From Hofstenia miamia (Eukaryota; Xenacoelomorpha; Acoela): a stretch of 64,000 nt of DNA. Numbering within the stretch: position 1 is the stretch's first letter; every line of letters begins with the position of its first letter. Where the stretch lies: contig SCFE01000011.1 in NCBI GenBank assembly GCA_004352715.1, positions 714,418 through 778,417 on the forward strand, given 5' to 3'. The position numbers were made by a program, and so were the translations under genes. A model generated the notes under the pieces. It searched no databases, was not told where the DNA came from, and worked only from the letters and a program-made list of their open reading frames with translations. Shown here piece after piece: positions 12,815-24,800 of this stretch.

Positions 12815-13082
12815 TTTTCCCCTCAGTGTTTTATAAGTTGCTTAAATTAAGCTGTTGTGAGGGAATTAATTTTAAAGTAAAAACTTGTAAACAGGGCATG
12901 TAATACAATTTTCTTTGCAAAAAAGTGAGGCAGGAATTGTTGAGTCTTTTTATATCAAAATCTATTTAGTTTACCAACTAAGCTGGTGATATTTATTTCT
13001 ATTTTTTACAATTATTATGATCATGATAATTGAATAGGTTCAGTGAAAATTTAATAATCTCAAACACAGGAATGACTCATAG

Positions 13083-13314
13083 TGTAGAATCATGGAGGAG
13101 CTCTGGCTACTCTAGCAGTACTGGGTAACTCAGGAGTTTAGATCAAAGGTTGCAAGGTCTACCATAGCAGAGAGCAACCCACATTCTAACAAAAGAAACA
13201 TATATTGGTGGTTCACTGATTTTGCCAAATAAATACAGAGTTTCACATGGCATCACACCAAAGCCATATCTTTGAAGCCATCCCTACTCACCAAGGTGCT
13301 AGTTGTGTGTCTCA
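13083..13314 (-). repeat. Putative 3' LTR of element 1
   Basis: It matches 20247-20511 over its whole length, apart from a roughly 30-base segment near the CATCACACCAA word that only the other copy has. On the minus strand it starts TGAGACACACAA and ends ATGATTCTACA. Confidence 0.75.
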
Positions 13315-13517
13315 AGTATTAATTTCTAGCTCAATAAACAATTTATCTCAGAGTTCTCTTATCTCAGCTCATGTAAATACATAATAAACAAAGGCACATA
13401 ATTACTGTGCATTCACATTCACCAGCTGCATATTATATTTATTTATTAAGTGCATGTACAAATTGATTGAATAAATGTTGTTATTCCCTACACATAATCA
13501 TAACCTAAAGTGACCAC

Positions 13518-14061
13518 AATTCAGGCTGTCACCATTAAGGAGCTATTTGTTGCCCCAGACCCAGTGCAGTGTACTCCCAAATTGTTGCCTGATCTTAAGC
13601 AATAGTTATCATTACCAAATCTTTGACAATGAATCTAAAATGGGTTAATAGATAATTAAATGAAAAAGATTGAACACAGTTGAAGGAAGCTAAATTTATT
13701 GTGTGCTTTGCTACAGTAAACTCAGATATTTATTACAAAATCTGTAAATTATTACCTTGATATTGTTTAAAGTTACAGAACACAATTTCTCTTGCAAAGT
13801 TAAAAATCAGGAATCACATGTAATTTAAATCAAGGGACAAATACTAACACTATCAAATAACTACACTAAAAAATACAAATAGTTGATTTAAAAGAAATTG
13901 ATATACATAGGTAGCAACAAATAATGAAATCAGGACGTCAAAAAAACGTAACACTATTTTCAGAGTGCCAAAATAATAAAATCGAAAAAATAGGCCCTGA
14001 GTGACTCTAAACACCCCCTATTGCTGGTTAAATGTGTGGTAAGAGTTTAACTGTGGGACTA
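13518..14061. repeat. First copy of an exact 544-bp tandem duplication
   Basis: The sequence from AATTCAGGCTGTCACC to TGTGGGACTA is repeated at 14063-14606 with one N between. No mismatch was seen. This is the signature of unmerged overlapping contig ends. Confidence 0.95.
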
Positions 14062-14062
14062 N

Positions 14063-14606
14063 AATTCAGGCTGTCACCATTAAGGAGCTATTTGTTGCCC
14101 CAGACCCAGTGCAGTGTACTCCCAAATTGTTGCCTGATCTTAAGCAATAGTTATCATTACCAAATCTTTGACAATGAATCTAAAATGGGTTAATAGATAA
14201 TTAAATGAAAAAGATTGAACACAGTTGAAGGAAGCTAAATTTATTGTGTGCTTTGCTACAGTAAACTCAGATATTTATTACAAAATCTGTAAATTATTAC
14301 CTTGATATTGTTTAAAGTTACAGAACACAATTTCTCTTGCAAAGTTAAAAATCAGGAATCACATGTAATTTAAATCAAGGGACAAATACTAACACTATCA
14401 AATAACTACACTAAAAAATACAAATAGTTGATTTAAAAGAAATTGATATACATAGGTAGCAACAAATAATGAAATCAGGACGTCAAAAAAACGTAACACT
14501 ATTTTCAGAGTGCCAAAATAATAAAATCGAAAAAATAGGCCCTGAGTGACTCTAAACACCCCCTATTGCTGGTTAAATGTGTGGTAAGAGTTTAACTGTG
14601 GGACTA
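14063..14606. repeat. Second copy of the 544-bp tandem duplication
   Basis: Base-for-base repeat of 13518-14061, directly after the single N at 14062. It includes the 3' end of the orphan ORF of element 1. Confidence 0.95.
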
Positions 14607-17580
14607 GACAGGAGCTTTTGCATCTCCTCAATCATTTCTGCAGCTAGGATGTTGTCCCAAAACATAACTTTGGTGTATCTAGGTTGCTGGGTAATTTGCA
14701 TAAGTGTTTCCCTCTGCATAACTTCCTCACTTCTCAGGTGGAAAAACTCAATCTCTGGCAGATGGGAACTGATAGGGCAATTTCTTCTGTTTAATCTCCA
14801 TGTAAACATATTGTAGAATCTTTCATAAAGACTAAGGCCTTTGAGCACTGTCATGAGAGTCATGAGTGCATCCATCCCTTGAAGTATGGGCATCTTTGGG
14901 GCTGATCTGGGTGTTCAGATAGAAGTGAACAAAAACCTTTTTTAGCATTCCCATTCACATTGCATGATCCATGAATAGGGAGCAGTATTCATTGACCTGT
15001 TTTAAAGTCATTTCTTATAGATCTGTAACCTCTGCTTATAGCATAGTAATAATCTTGATTTGTTTAGTGATGTCATAACCGCAAGTGAGGGTTTCAATGT
15101 TATTTATCCACATCAAATCACCAGACACCTGAAACAGAATGAGAACATGAGGGTCCCACATTGCAATCTTGTTATGGATCTTTGTTAGCTGAGTGGAGAT
15201 CAGTTGGCCCTTTTGGAAAATGTCTTTAATCATAAGTTTAGTTTCAATGTAAATGTGTTCCAGGTTTCCACCTTCAAGCAGGGTGTCCCTATTATCTTTA
15301 TACTCCCTTGATTGCATGGACTTGTTAATCTTGGCCATGATGGAGACATAATTGATAGAGTTGAAGAGGTGAGCAGAGACTTTCTTTTGCTCCTTCTTAA
15401 CATGCCATGATGGTAAGATAAGAGGAGTCATTATGCTGGGTGGGGGAATACACAATAAGTTATGCTTGTCCACATGACTTTCAACATTGTTGAGCATGAC
15501 TTTTTCTTTCAGCATGGCAGTCCCAATGGTAACAGGGTAATTAATCTTGGTGTCTTTAATGGAGTCCCAGAATGTGCTGTGGAGTCCACACTCACAGAGT
15601 TTAGTGACCTGAGAGTTGGAGATGTGAAGGCAGGACATGGTACATTCTATGTCCAAGGCTATTTGTTGCACAGGTGATTGTAGAAGTACTAGCTCCTCCT
15701 TGGTAAACATTTCTGTTAAACACCACTTCATCAAACCTAACACATCATTGTCTCTGTTCTGCTCAATACCACAGTTGACAATGGAGAGTTTCTTGGCAAA
15801 CTCATCTAGGTGGTGTTCTATGGTTAGGATTCACCCATCCTCAGTGATTGACCAGGTTGGTGTGGGTATGGGAGAGCTCATGACTCTAAACAATTTCTGA
15901 AGGTTAATGATTTCAGTAAGTGCTTTGGTTCCAGGTGATACCTCAACTGCAGATGAGGATAACAACTCCTCTTCATGATGAAATTGCTCAGGCAAGCACA
16001 TTGTTTGCTCTATAACTGTGATAGGAATGATTGAATTATTGTTGGTGGCTTGTCTCCATGTCTCTGAAAGCTTATTGTAGCTGCACTCTAGATAGTTCAC
16101 GTTTTCTAAATTAAACAAGATCTATGTTTTGGTGTGCATGTTGTAGTGGGCCACCAATTCTAAAAACTGCTGCATCAATCCAGGTTCAAGGCATATGAGG
16201 TAGCTAGTGTAGAGAGGCATTTGATCAAATCTAATAATTGGAACTTGGTTTCTGATATGGGTCCCCCAATGTACTTGTGGAGGATTTCCAAAAAGATGTT
16301 AATGTTGGCAAAATTGACACTCAGGTGATTGACTATCATTTGAGGTGGAAGCCACCCCAACAGACCACTCACACTGATAAGTCAGACATAAAACTTTTCA
16401 AATCTCTCCATGGTCTTTTTGGTTTTACCAGGCAATGATGGTGGTGAGCATGAGTGTAGAAGCCAATTTTTGATCTTCCATGCAGTGGGGCAAATAGTGA
16501 GCTTGTGCATGCACTTCTTTGTGAGGCATTCTAGGGCATTTCAATCAAGAAGCAGTTGAATGTGCAGATCCTGTGTCAGAAAAATTGATAGGACCCAGAC
16601 AGCTCCACAAGACTGGATGGGTGGCACAAATTTTTCAGAAAACAGATGCTCAGCAAAATTTTGACAATCTTGCAAGGTATAGGCAATTCATAGCTCCATA
16701 AGGAGCCTCTCAACAGATCTTGAGTACTGGGACATAGGATTGTGATGTTTATAGTGAGCCAAAGAGACTCAGGGTTTCTATCTGCCTTAAGGTTCATCCA
16801 GACTTTGTTGATCTCAGCAAGGGTTGCAGTGCTTTGAGAAAATGTGAAACTAATGTGCATGTCTGTGACTAAAGCAAGACTTGGCCAGTTAGCATTGATT
16901 GATTCTAGAGTTTGCAACTGGGCTGCAGCATCTATAATAAGCCTTGTATCAACTGTGAGGCGATGGGTGGGTATCTTCTTGCACAGAAGAAGGTCTGTGT
17001 AAATTAACTTGGTTATCAAAAAATGCTGCACTGATACATACTGGTTGGACAATAGTAGTGAAGTTCTCTATTCTAAAATGAAGGTTAACAACTTCCTGAG
17101 GTATCTTGTCCTGATACTCCTCCTTAATGAACATTACTAAATGGATGTTCTCAACCTTGGCTAGTTGGTATGCTATCTCAATCTTTTCCATCACTTTGGG
17201 CTGATTAACTTCACTAACTCAGAAAAGTAAACAATAAGTAAATTGTCAAAATTGATATTAATGCACTCAAATTTCTGGATGGTGCACTTGTTGTTCAACA
17301 GCTGGCACAATTGCATTAAGTTAAAATCTTTGTCAAACATTGTATGGACAGTACTATGCCAGTAGGGTCACATTAGCCCTCTATGCATATTGGAGTTGTA
17401 GCAGATGATGGTGTTGACTTGGGGTCTACACTGTGCATTGATAACAAAAGGGATGACGTCCACTACACACATAAGGTTCTTGGTGTTAAACATCCAGCAT
17501 AGACTATTTTTTGTTCCTTCTGATAAATTGTTGTGTATGAAGCTAACTGTCTTAGGGGTTGCTATAAAATACAAATACAA
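14573..17580 (-). pseudogene. Orphan long ORF of LTR element 1 (ORF3-like), broken
   Basis: Open segments at 17580-17368, 17194-16949, 17052-16576, 16372-16175, 16118-15831, 15743-15036 and 14893-14573 form one decayed protein of about 900 residues. It is recognisable by comparison with the protein 3' of integrase in element 2. Here QIALDIECTMS, FWDSIKDTKINYPVTIGTA and LILPSWHV correspond to QLAVDIECITA, NYPITIGLATAPTT and PMVLPCWRLPKE there. No transmembrane segment, signal peptide, cysteine pattern or enzyme motif was seen, so I do not call it an envelope protein. Function unknown. Confidence 0.65.
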
Positions 17581-17596
17581 AACTTTGTTTCCTGCC

Positions 17597-18057
17597 TTAG
17601 AGGTTTTCCTTTGGTGTCTTTGTTTCTCTGGGACCTAACACTAGTGGAAGCATGTGATGATGGGCCAGGACTAGAGGGGTTATCAAGTCACTATGGGACG
17701 TTCTAATGTTAGTACTTAAGTTAGTAAAAGGCACTCTGTACTTATGAGACTCCTCAGATTCCTGAGGGGTTATTTGGCACCCCAAGTAGTCACAGGAAAC
17801 ACACTTCTGAGGGGCTATTTGGTGTCCCAAGTAGTCACATGGTCTGCTACCTGAGTCCTCTTGTGTCCTTCCTCTCTTTTGGGATATGCTCTCCTCTGTT
17901 TGATGAGGGGTGTCATCTTGGCTCCATTCATCTTGGGGGTTATGTCTTTGCCTACCTGTTGGAAATGGGTAAGCCTCCCATTACTTAATAAATATCTATG
18001 GTGACATTTATAAAAAGATTGATTTATATCTACTGGGATAATAGTATGCCACAGCAA
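17597..18057 (-). pseudogene. Linker coding remnants between gag and the orphan ORF
   Basis: Two overlapping frames of 77-80 codons are open here. A cysteine- and histidine-containing piece (YKCHHRYLL) is visible, but there is no protease D-[ST]-G triad. In a standard LTR element this place would hold protease and RT; neither is recognisable. Confidence 0.4.
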
Positions 18058-18155
18058 AGTGATTACCAGAACATCATGTGCACGTTTTCTAGGAGGTGGT
18101 GCTTCAACTAGTTTAACTGAGCTACTGAGCTGACAGGTGACTCAGGAAAGCACTC

Positions 18156-19716
18156 TTAGTCCCCAGGTTCATTGATGATGAAGCCTTTGCCATTGGCAAC
18201 TAAATAAATTACAGCTTTGCACTGAGATTTAGTGTGCCCTTTCTGGCCACAGTGAAAGCAATTAGTCTGTTCAAGTTCTATTTTCACAGTGGAAGCAACA
18301 GTGCTTGAAGAGGCAGGAGGTTTCTGTGAAGGAGAACCAACTTTAAGATCTCCAGCATCCTTGTCAATAAGAGTGGTGTTGTGCAACATGTATATGATGC
18401 TTATAGCCTTATGAATAATTAGGCTGTGATCACCTTCAGGATCACACTTGAGTTCAAGGCAGCTGTGAATGTTAGGCAGGAAGCCTCTACAAATATACAA
18501 GAAAAGATCATGCTTTAAATGAAACAGCCTTTCCACCTGACTTATGTACATGTGAATGTCATCACCCTTTTTGAATGAGAGATTGCAAAGTAGCATCTAT
18601 ACTGATGTTTAATATGAGGGGCTTTGTAATGGTCCTCAAAGTATCTGATAAGAAGTTGATAATTAGTGTTCATGTCCCAATCCAGCATCATGTACTGATT
18701 GTATGTGAGACCTTGAAGGTAGGTAGGGAATTGAGCAATTGTAGCATCTTGTGTAGCCTTGTACTGCTGCATGGTTAACTGGAAGGGGAAAACCATTCTT
18801 CAAAAGATTGTGAAATTTCATCAATCTTTCTGGTGAATTTAGGTAATATCAAATGATGGTTAAATAAGTTAGCAGTATTGGCTCCAACAGCAGTCATGGG
18901 TAGGATTGATTGAGTAAAGTGAGGGCCACACTTTAGAGCAGATGTGGAAAGATCACATGACTGTGGTGGAGTAATCAGAGTTACAACAGTGGGGGTTAAC
19001 ACAATTTTTTACAGGTGCAGGAGGCAAAACAGTCACACTCAGCACAGACAAAATTGGAGTGGCAGCTGTGGTTAACATGGAAACTTGAGTCAAAGCTGAC
19101 TGTGTAAAGGTGGGCTATCCAGCTGTGAATGAAGTAACAGGGGTAATGAATAGCAGTGTCAATGGTGTAGAGGATGTGACTATGGGAATGCTCAAAAGTC
19201 AGGCAGAAATCATTTCAGAAATCTGTTCAGAAAAGCATTCAGAAAAGGTGTCCAGAATGTGTTGTAAAACACTGTGAGTTATATACTCCAAAGATCTAGA
19301 CTGGGAGAGTGAAGAACAAGGTGGTCTACTCTGCCTCAGTGGAGAGGTAAGGCTGAGGCATTGCCAAAGTCTGGGGTTGAATTTCCAAAGTGTTGATTGT
19401 CAATGAAACAATACTCTCTCAATTGGGTATCATGGGCCTGTTCTTGCATCTCAGCTTGAAGCAAATCTAGGCATTGCTCACAAGCAAGACTTTGAGTAGT
19501 TTGTTTGGCCAGTGCAGCTTGAAGCTGATCAGTCTTGGTGTTCTGAGGCTCCAGAGATGGATATGTCTGTGGGAGAGTGAAATAAGGGTTGAAAGACAAA
19601 GCAGAAACAATAGAACTAATTCCAGTGGTGTGAGGAGCAACATCTGGGCTGCTAGTGCTCACACTGGGGAAACCCTGAGTGGGAATCCCATAATGAGAAA
19701 AAATATTAAAATCCAT
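18156..19716 (-). pseudogene. gag of LTR element 1
   Basis: The start at 19716 (MDFNIFSHYGIPTQ) gives a Ser/Pro/Gln-rich N-terminus of 126 residues. The capsid-like region spans about 19002-18542: LPKFTRKIDEISQSFEEW, then YLQGLTYNQYMMLDW and LLIRYFEDHY, in the order seen in Ty3/gypsy capsid proteins. The nucleocapsid zinc knuckle CFHCGQKGHTKSQC (C-x2-C-x4-H-x4-C) lies near 18260-18215. Frame breaks separate these parts. The product would form the particle that packages element RNA. Confidence 0.75.
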
Positions 19717-19719
19717 TTA

Positions 19720-20246
19720 GCAAGAAAAACAGTAAGAAAATTCAGAAAACAGTTCCAACAAATCAAGAGAAATTCCAACTGGGTTCAGAGAAACAAAAAC
19801 TAATAATGCTAACAGCACAGCATAGGGTATGGAATTAAATCCAAATTTGAGAAGAATGAGACAACAACAAGATAGCAACCAAAACAAGTAAGAATAACAT
19901 CAAAGCTTGGTGACAGTTTCAAAGCACAGAACTGTGGTGTAAAAATAACATAAGAGGCAAAATTATGGATCAGTTGGTAGTGAAGTTGATTCATGGCCAA
20001 TGGAAACAACTATCCCAGCTGGCTTGCACCAAAGAGAAAGAACAAAATCAAATACAATAGAGAAATATAATGACTCAGCACTATGTCACAATCACCAGGC
20101 AAAAATCAGATGACCACTTCAGTATGTACACAAGCTTCACAATCAGAGTTAATCTTCAGGCATTGATTTGTAGGCACACTTCAACAGAATAGAGTAGAGA
20201 GTTTAACTGACACCCTAATTTGTCCAGAATCATGTCAGGGTCATAT
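19720..20246 (-). other. Leader of element 1 between 5' LTR and gag
   Basis: About 530 bases without a gene. The minus strand immediately 3' of the LTR does not start with TGG and shows no tRNA complement I can identify. Confidence 0.5.
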
Positions 20247-20511
20247 TGTAGAATCATGGGAGAACTCTGGGTACTCTTGCAGTACTGGGTAACTCAGGAG
20301 TTTAGATCAAAGGTTGCAAGGTCTACCATAGCATAGAGTGACCCACATTCTAACAAAAGAAACATACATTGGTGGTTCACCAATGTTGCCAAATAAATAC
20401 AGAGATTCCATTTCATAAAGGACTCTAGCAGTAACTAATTCACACAGCATCACACCAAGGCCATATTTTTGAAGCCATCAATACTTGCCAAGATGCTAAT
20501 TGTGTGTCTCA
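20247..20511 (-). repeat. Putative 5' LTR of element 1
   Basis: It is a direct repeat of 13083-13314 with an extra segment of about 30 bases. It is followed after one base by a fragment of the LTR of element 2. Confidence 0.75.
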
Positions 20512-20512
20512 A

Positions 20513-20686
20513 TGTAGCATCATCCAAATCAACTAAGCTGCTAACATCAAATCAGGAAGAGAATAAGATTGAAAAAGAATTATGATTAGAAATATTATAA
20601 AATTAAACAATCAGTTTAGATTAATTTGTATTATGCAACCAAGCAAAAATAAGTGTCAACTATGAGAGATTACTATCTGTTGATAA
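20513..20686 (+). repeat. Fragment of the element 2 LTR, plus orientation
   Basis: It begins TGTAGCATCATCCAAAT, exactly like the LTR start at 36914. It shares TTTGTATTATGCAAC and the GTTGATAAT region, then meets the 3' end of an inverted LTR at 20687. It is a head-to-tail-end junction of two LTRs of one family. Confidence 0.75.
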
Positions 20687-21827
20687 TGTAACATCATTAT
20701 TATTTATCTTTTGTTAATGCATAACACTAGTAGTAGTTTTGCTGGTAGGGATTTACCTAATTAGATACTGCTTTAGCTTTTGTTTTTCTATTATCACAAT
20801 GTAACTAGATTTGACTGTTCACTATTTAGGTGATGAAGCCATGCAGCAATTTCTCCAATGATCAATAATGGGCATCTGCCCAAAGCTGATCTCCACATCC
20901 AGTTTCACAAGTCCTTCAATATTCCATTTGGTTGAGTTCCACCTCTCAGCTCATCAATACATTTTATGTGTAACCTATCCTAGCTCAGTGCATACTCAGG
21001 ACATGACACAATTCAACTTAAAACTCTATTTTGTAAAAGTGTTTCATTCATTTGCAACCTGACTTGTTACTAGCTACTTACTTAATATTACTTGTAGCCA
21101 TTACCAAAATATACTGGCTTTAATAAATATATTAATATCAAGCAGCTTCCTAACCTACATTTATAATTTGATACATGCTTGGTCACTTTATCAGTCATTT
21201 ATGGGTCACTAATTTGGATCTAAAATATTATTAATATATTCCCTAGGTTTTGGCTATCCAACTGTTTGTTCAAAGTTAATTATTTTAGTACATGTATTTA
21301 ATGATTGCTAGTAGACTAATTGAGAGTAAAACTCCTAAACCTAACTTATGTGCACTTTTGTGATCTGGCACAAGGACCCTTGAATCATTCTCTGTGATGG
21401 ATCCAGATCACTACTAAACACCACTCAATTAGCTTGACATCATATTAAATAATCAAACCATTATAGTAGAAACAAAATAAGAATTCCGAATAAAATTCTT
21501 TATCAATTGCTTACAATGTTTAATACCAATTTGTAGTAAATCCAGAAAAGTACCTGTCAATTTCAAATTTAAACTTCTTGTCTGCCAAGATGGCAGCTAA
21601 AAATAATGGAAGCAACTCCATCCCCTTGTTTTGCCAAAGAGTATTATTATCAACTGATGCTAATCTCTCATTTCTGACACATATTGTTTCTTAGTTGCAT
21701 AATACAAATAAATCTAAATTAATCTAATTGATCTAAATACAATATTTCTAATCATTGTTTCTTTGATCTTATTCTCACTTTGCTCAACATTTGCAGCTTA
21801 TTTTTTTTTTATTTGGATGATGCTACA
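20687..21827 (-). repeat. 3' LTR of element 2, left copy
   Basis: On the minus strand it begins TGTAGCATCATCC directly after a purine run (GAGGAGGGTG, the likely polypurine tract) and ends near GATGTTACA. It aligns throughout with 36914-38031. The TATA-like word of the right copy is altered here. The outer end is uncertain by about ten bases. Confidence 0.75.
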
Positions 21828-24800
21828 CACCCTCCTCAGCTTGCATTATTTTTAGCACAGCCTTCCAAATTATCAACTCCACTTGCTAATCTTCCCATGT
21901 GGTTTTTTCAAATTCATCTTGTTTATTCATTTTTAAGATTGCTTCTCATTCAGTTGTTATGGTGTTCATGTATTTCAAGAATTTCACCTCTCAAATATCC
22001 TCTGCTATTAGTGTAATTTCTCTTAATTTGTTGTTCTTCTGTGAGAATGTTTCATAGTATTTCTGATATAACTGTATGCATTTGATTCCTATCATTAGTG
22101 TCATTTGCACATTCACCCTACTTGTGTGGGCTAGGCCTTCTCTGATCTTTTCTTAAGCTACAAGTATTTGCCACATCCTTATAAAAGAAGCTGATGTTGT
22201 CTCTTACTTCTTGTTCACTGATTTTGTTTGGATCATTCTTGTTAATGCGCATTATTGTTATGATTTCAACTCTCTTTGTTACTTTCTCTCCCAGATGTCT
22301 GTCCACACAATGTCATTCACTCTCCCAGTCAAAAATCAAGTGTCACAAATGCATCCTAATTCATCCTATTGATGTTGCAGGTGTCTCATATCCTAGTGAG
22401 ATGCTTTTAGGATGCTGATGTTCTGCAGATGTCTCATTAGGTTATCACTGATACATCTCATGAGATTACATTGAGATGCCATTTCAAAATTAATGTATAA
22501 TTCAAGCAATGTAAAAATAATTTATGCAAAATGTCAGCACTAACTGAGAATTATTTGAAAATTAGTAAAACTCCTTTTTACTTTATAATCTTTTATGTTG
22601 CATCAAAAATATGATTTCAAATTTTATTCAAAATTGAAATGTTTAATTTAAATTTATTATTGCCAAAATTATGACCAAATTGCTAAAGAATATATGTGAT
22701 GTTTTAAAATTATCATTTATATGAAATAAATTAGTAATTACATATTTTGTAATGTAAACAGTATCAATACTAGCAGTATTGTGTTAGTTATTGATATTTT
22801 TGACTGTGTAAAATGTCTTTGCATTTCTAATTGCTTTGCTTTTTGCATTGTTATATGTATCTGTGCCAAGCAATTGGGTCTGCAGAATTGTATGTGTTCT
22901 TTGTAGCAGCTTGGTCATTGTTATTTTATAAATTTGCTAATGATAATCTGTTATATGCACTTAAAACACATTGAAATAGTGTATTTTGCTGTTATAAATG
23001 GTGTCATTGTGAGGGTCATTAACCCATCTCCCTTTCTGCTATTCTCAAAGTATCTCATTTTGATACAATCTCAAGCCCCTCTGCTGAGACAGCCTGAGAA
23101 CGTCTTATTGAAACACATGGTGTCTCAATGAGACATCCTAGAGATATTGTTTTGGATGGACATTAAGACAGATTTAGGATTGTTTTAGGATACATTGTGA
23201 CACTCTTGTGTTATCACTATGATGGCAATTATGTTGCAGTGAGATGTTTTTAGGATATCATGAGGATTTCTCATTTTCATCTGGGCCAGAGAATAGCATT
23301 ATTGCTTTTGGAGTGTGGCTTTCTATCTCTGTTCTCAGATCTTGTAATTGTAAGTTGATAGGTTTTCCTTGTGTATACAGTTTGTATGGTGTTATCATTC
23401 TTTCAATGTATACCCTCTCTTGATTATCATTCTTCAGCATTATCTCTTTTGATCTCTTGTAGTCATTGTGTTCTACTAGGGCTTTTGTCTTCTTTTCCAT
23501 ATTTACATATGACTTTTATTCATGCAAGAAGGTTTTCACAACTCTAACCTCTTTTGGTAGTCTCCAATGTGGGAGGACCATTGGTATTGCAACTGTTTCC
23601 AGTGGTGTACATATTAGGATTTTCATTTTGATTTGTCCTTCTATGTGTGGGTATGAGCCTTCAGTAGTTGGTGCTGTTGCTAAGCCTGTTGTTGTGGGGT
23701 AATTCATTTTTGCTTCTGAGGTGGTGTTCTAGAATGCCTGTGTGAGTCCCCTTCTGCTTAATTTTAATCATAGTTCGTCTTTGATGTCTATTCTTGCTGT
23801 TATGCATTCAATGTCTACTGCTAACTGATTATATGGTTTTAGCAATTCTTCCAGTGTGGACTTCATGAATGCTTCTGTAAACATCAACTTCATTGTCACC
23901 ACCATTTGTTGTTCTCTGATGTTTTGAAAGTTTCTTTCTTTAATCTCTCTGGTTTCCCAAGTTACTTTTATTTCAACTAGGAACCATTTGTTGTTGGTAG
24001 TGATCCATTTGATTGTTCTTGCTGGGCTCACTTCTCCCCACTTTTCTATATTTATTCTATCAATCATTTGCTGTGTTTTAGGAGACAATAGTAACTGTGA
24101 GGATGGATGTTAACAATTCTTCCTCTTCCATCATCTCCCTCTGTGTTTTTGTTACCATTTCACAGACTTCCACTGGTTCTGTTATTCCTCCTCTTTTCAT
24201 CATTTCTGCACTCCATATTATTTTAGTAAATGTGCAGTGTGGACTGTCTTGTTCATATCTCTCCATTTCTTTTTTGAGAGTTTTCTGCACATCTTTTCAT
24301 ATTGCTATTTTCCTTATTTCTTCTATGCTTACCAGTTTCAATTTAATAATTTTTCTTGTGGTTATCAACAGTTGATTTTCCATCTGCCTCAGCCATGTTT
24401 CTGATGTTGCTCCCCACATATATTTTTTCATTGGCTCCTCAAATATTGTAATTTTGCTTGGGCATATCCCTGTCTTGTTGGCCATATCTACTATCAACAT
24501 TTTCCTGATCAGGCTCTCATTCATGATCATGTGACTGAGTATCTTCTCCATTATTTGTACTGGTTTTTCTGATTTATTTGGTGAATCCAACCTTTTGATG
24601 TGGCTTTTCAGCAACCAATTCTTTGTTTGTGTGTTAATCAGGGCATTTTCTCTATTGTATCTATTGGCTTTTCTGATCTTGTTTCGTGACCTGCTGTGTG
24701 ATGTGACGTTTTAATTCTGAATCTTTTGTTGTGTATATTGCTAGTATCCATGCTGTTGAATTCTATAGCAGATTTCCAGTGCATTCTTTTCTTCAAATAT

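Larger units (their letters stand above)
10470..13080. other. Non-coding AT-rich stretch with MITE fragments
   Basis: No gene was recognised. The stretch contains two truncated copies (11085-11212 and 12497-12814) of the MITE that is complete at 54217-54626. Confidence 0.55.
13083..20511 (-). mobile_element. LTR retroelement 1: gag plus orphan ORF, no visible pol
   Basis: Direct terminal repeats of 232 and 265 bp, each TG...CA on the minus strand, enclose about 7.4 kb that codes on the minus strand. Reading 5' to 3', it contains gag (19716-18156) and then pieces of a long protein (17580-14573) that is related to the protein 3' of integrase in element 2. No RT, RNase H or integrase motif was found between them. 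This suggests a non-autonomous derivative that depended on the enzymes of a relative. Flanking 5-bp target repeats do not match clearly, and no convincing primer-binding site was found. Confidence 0.7.
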
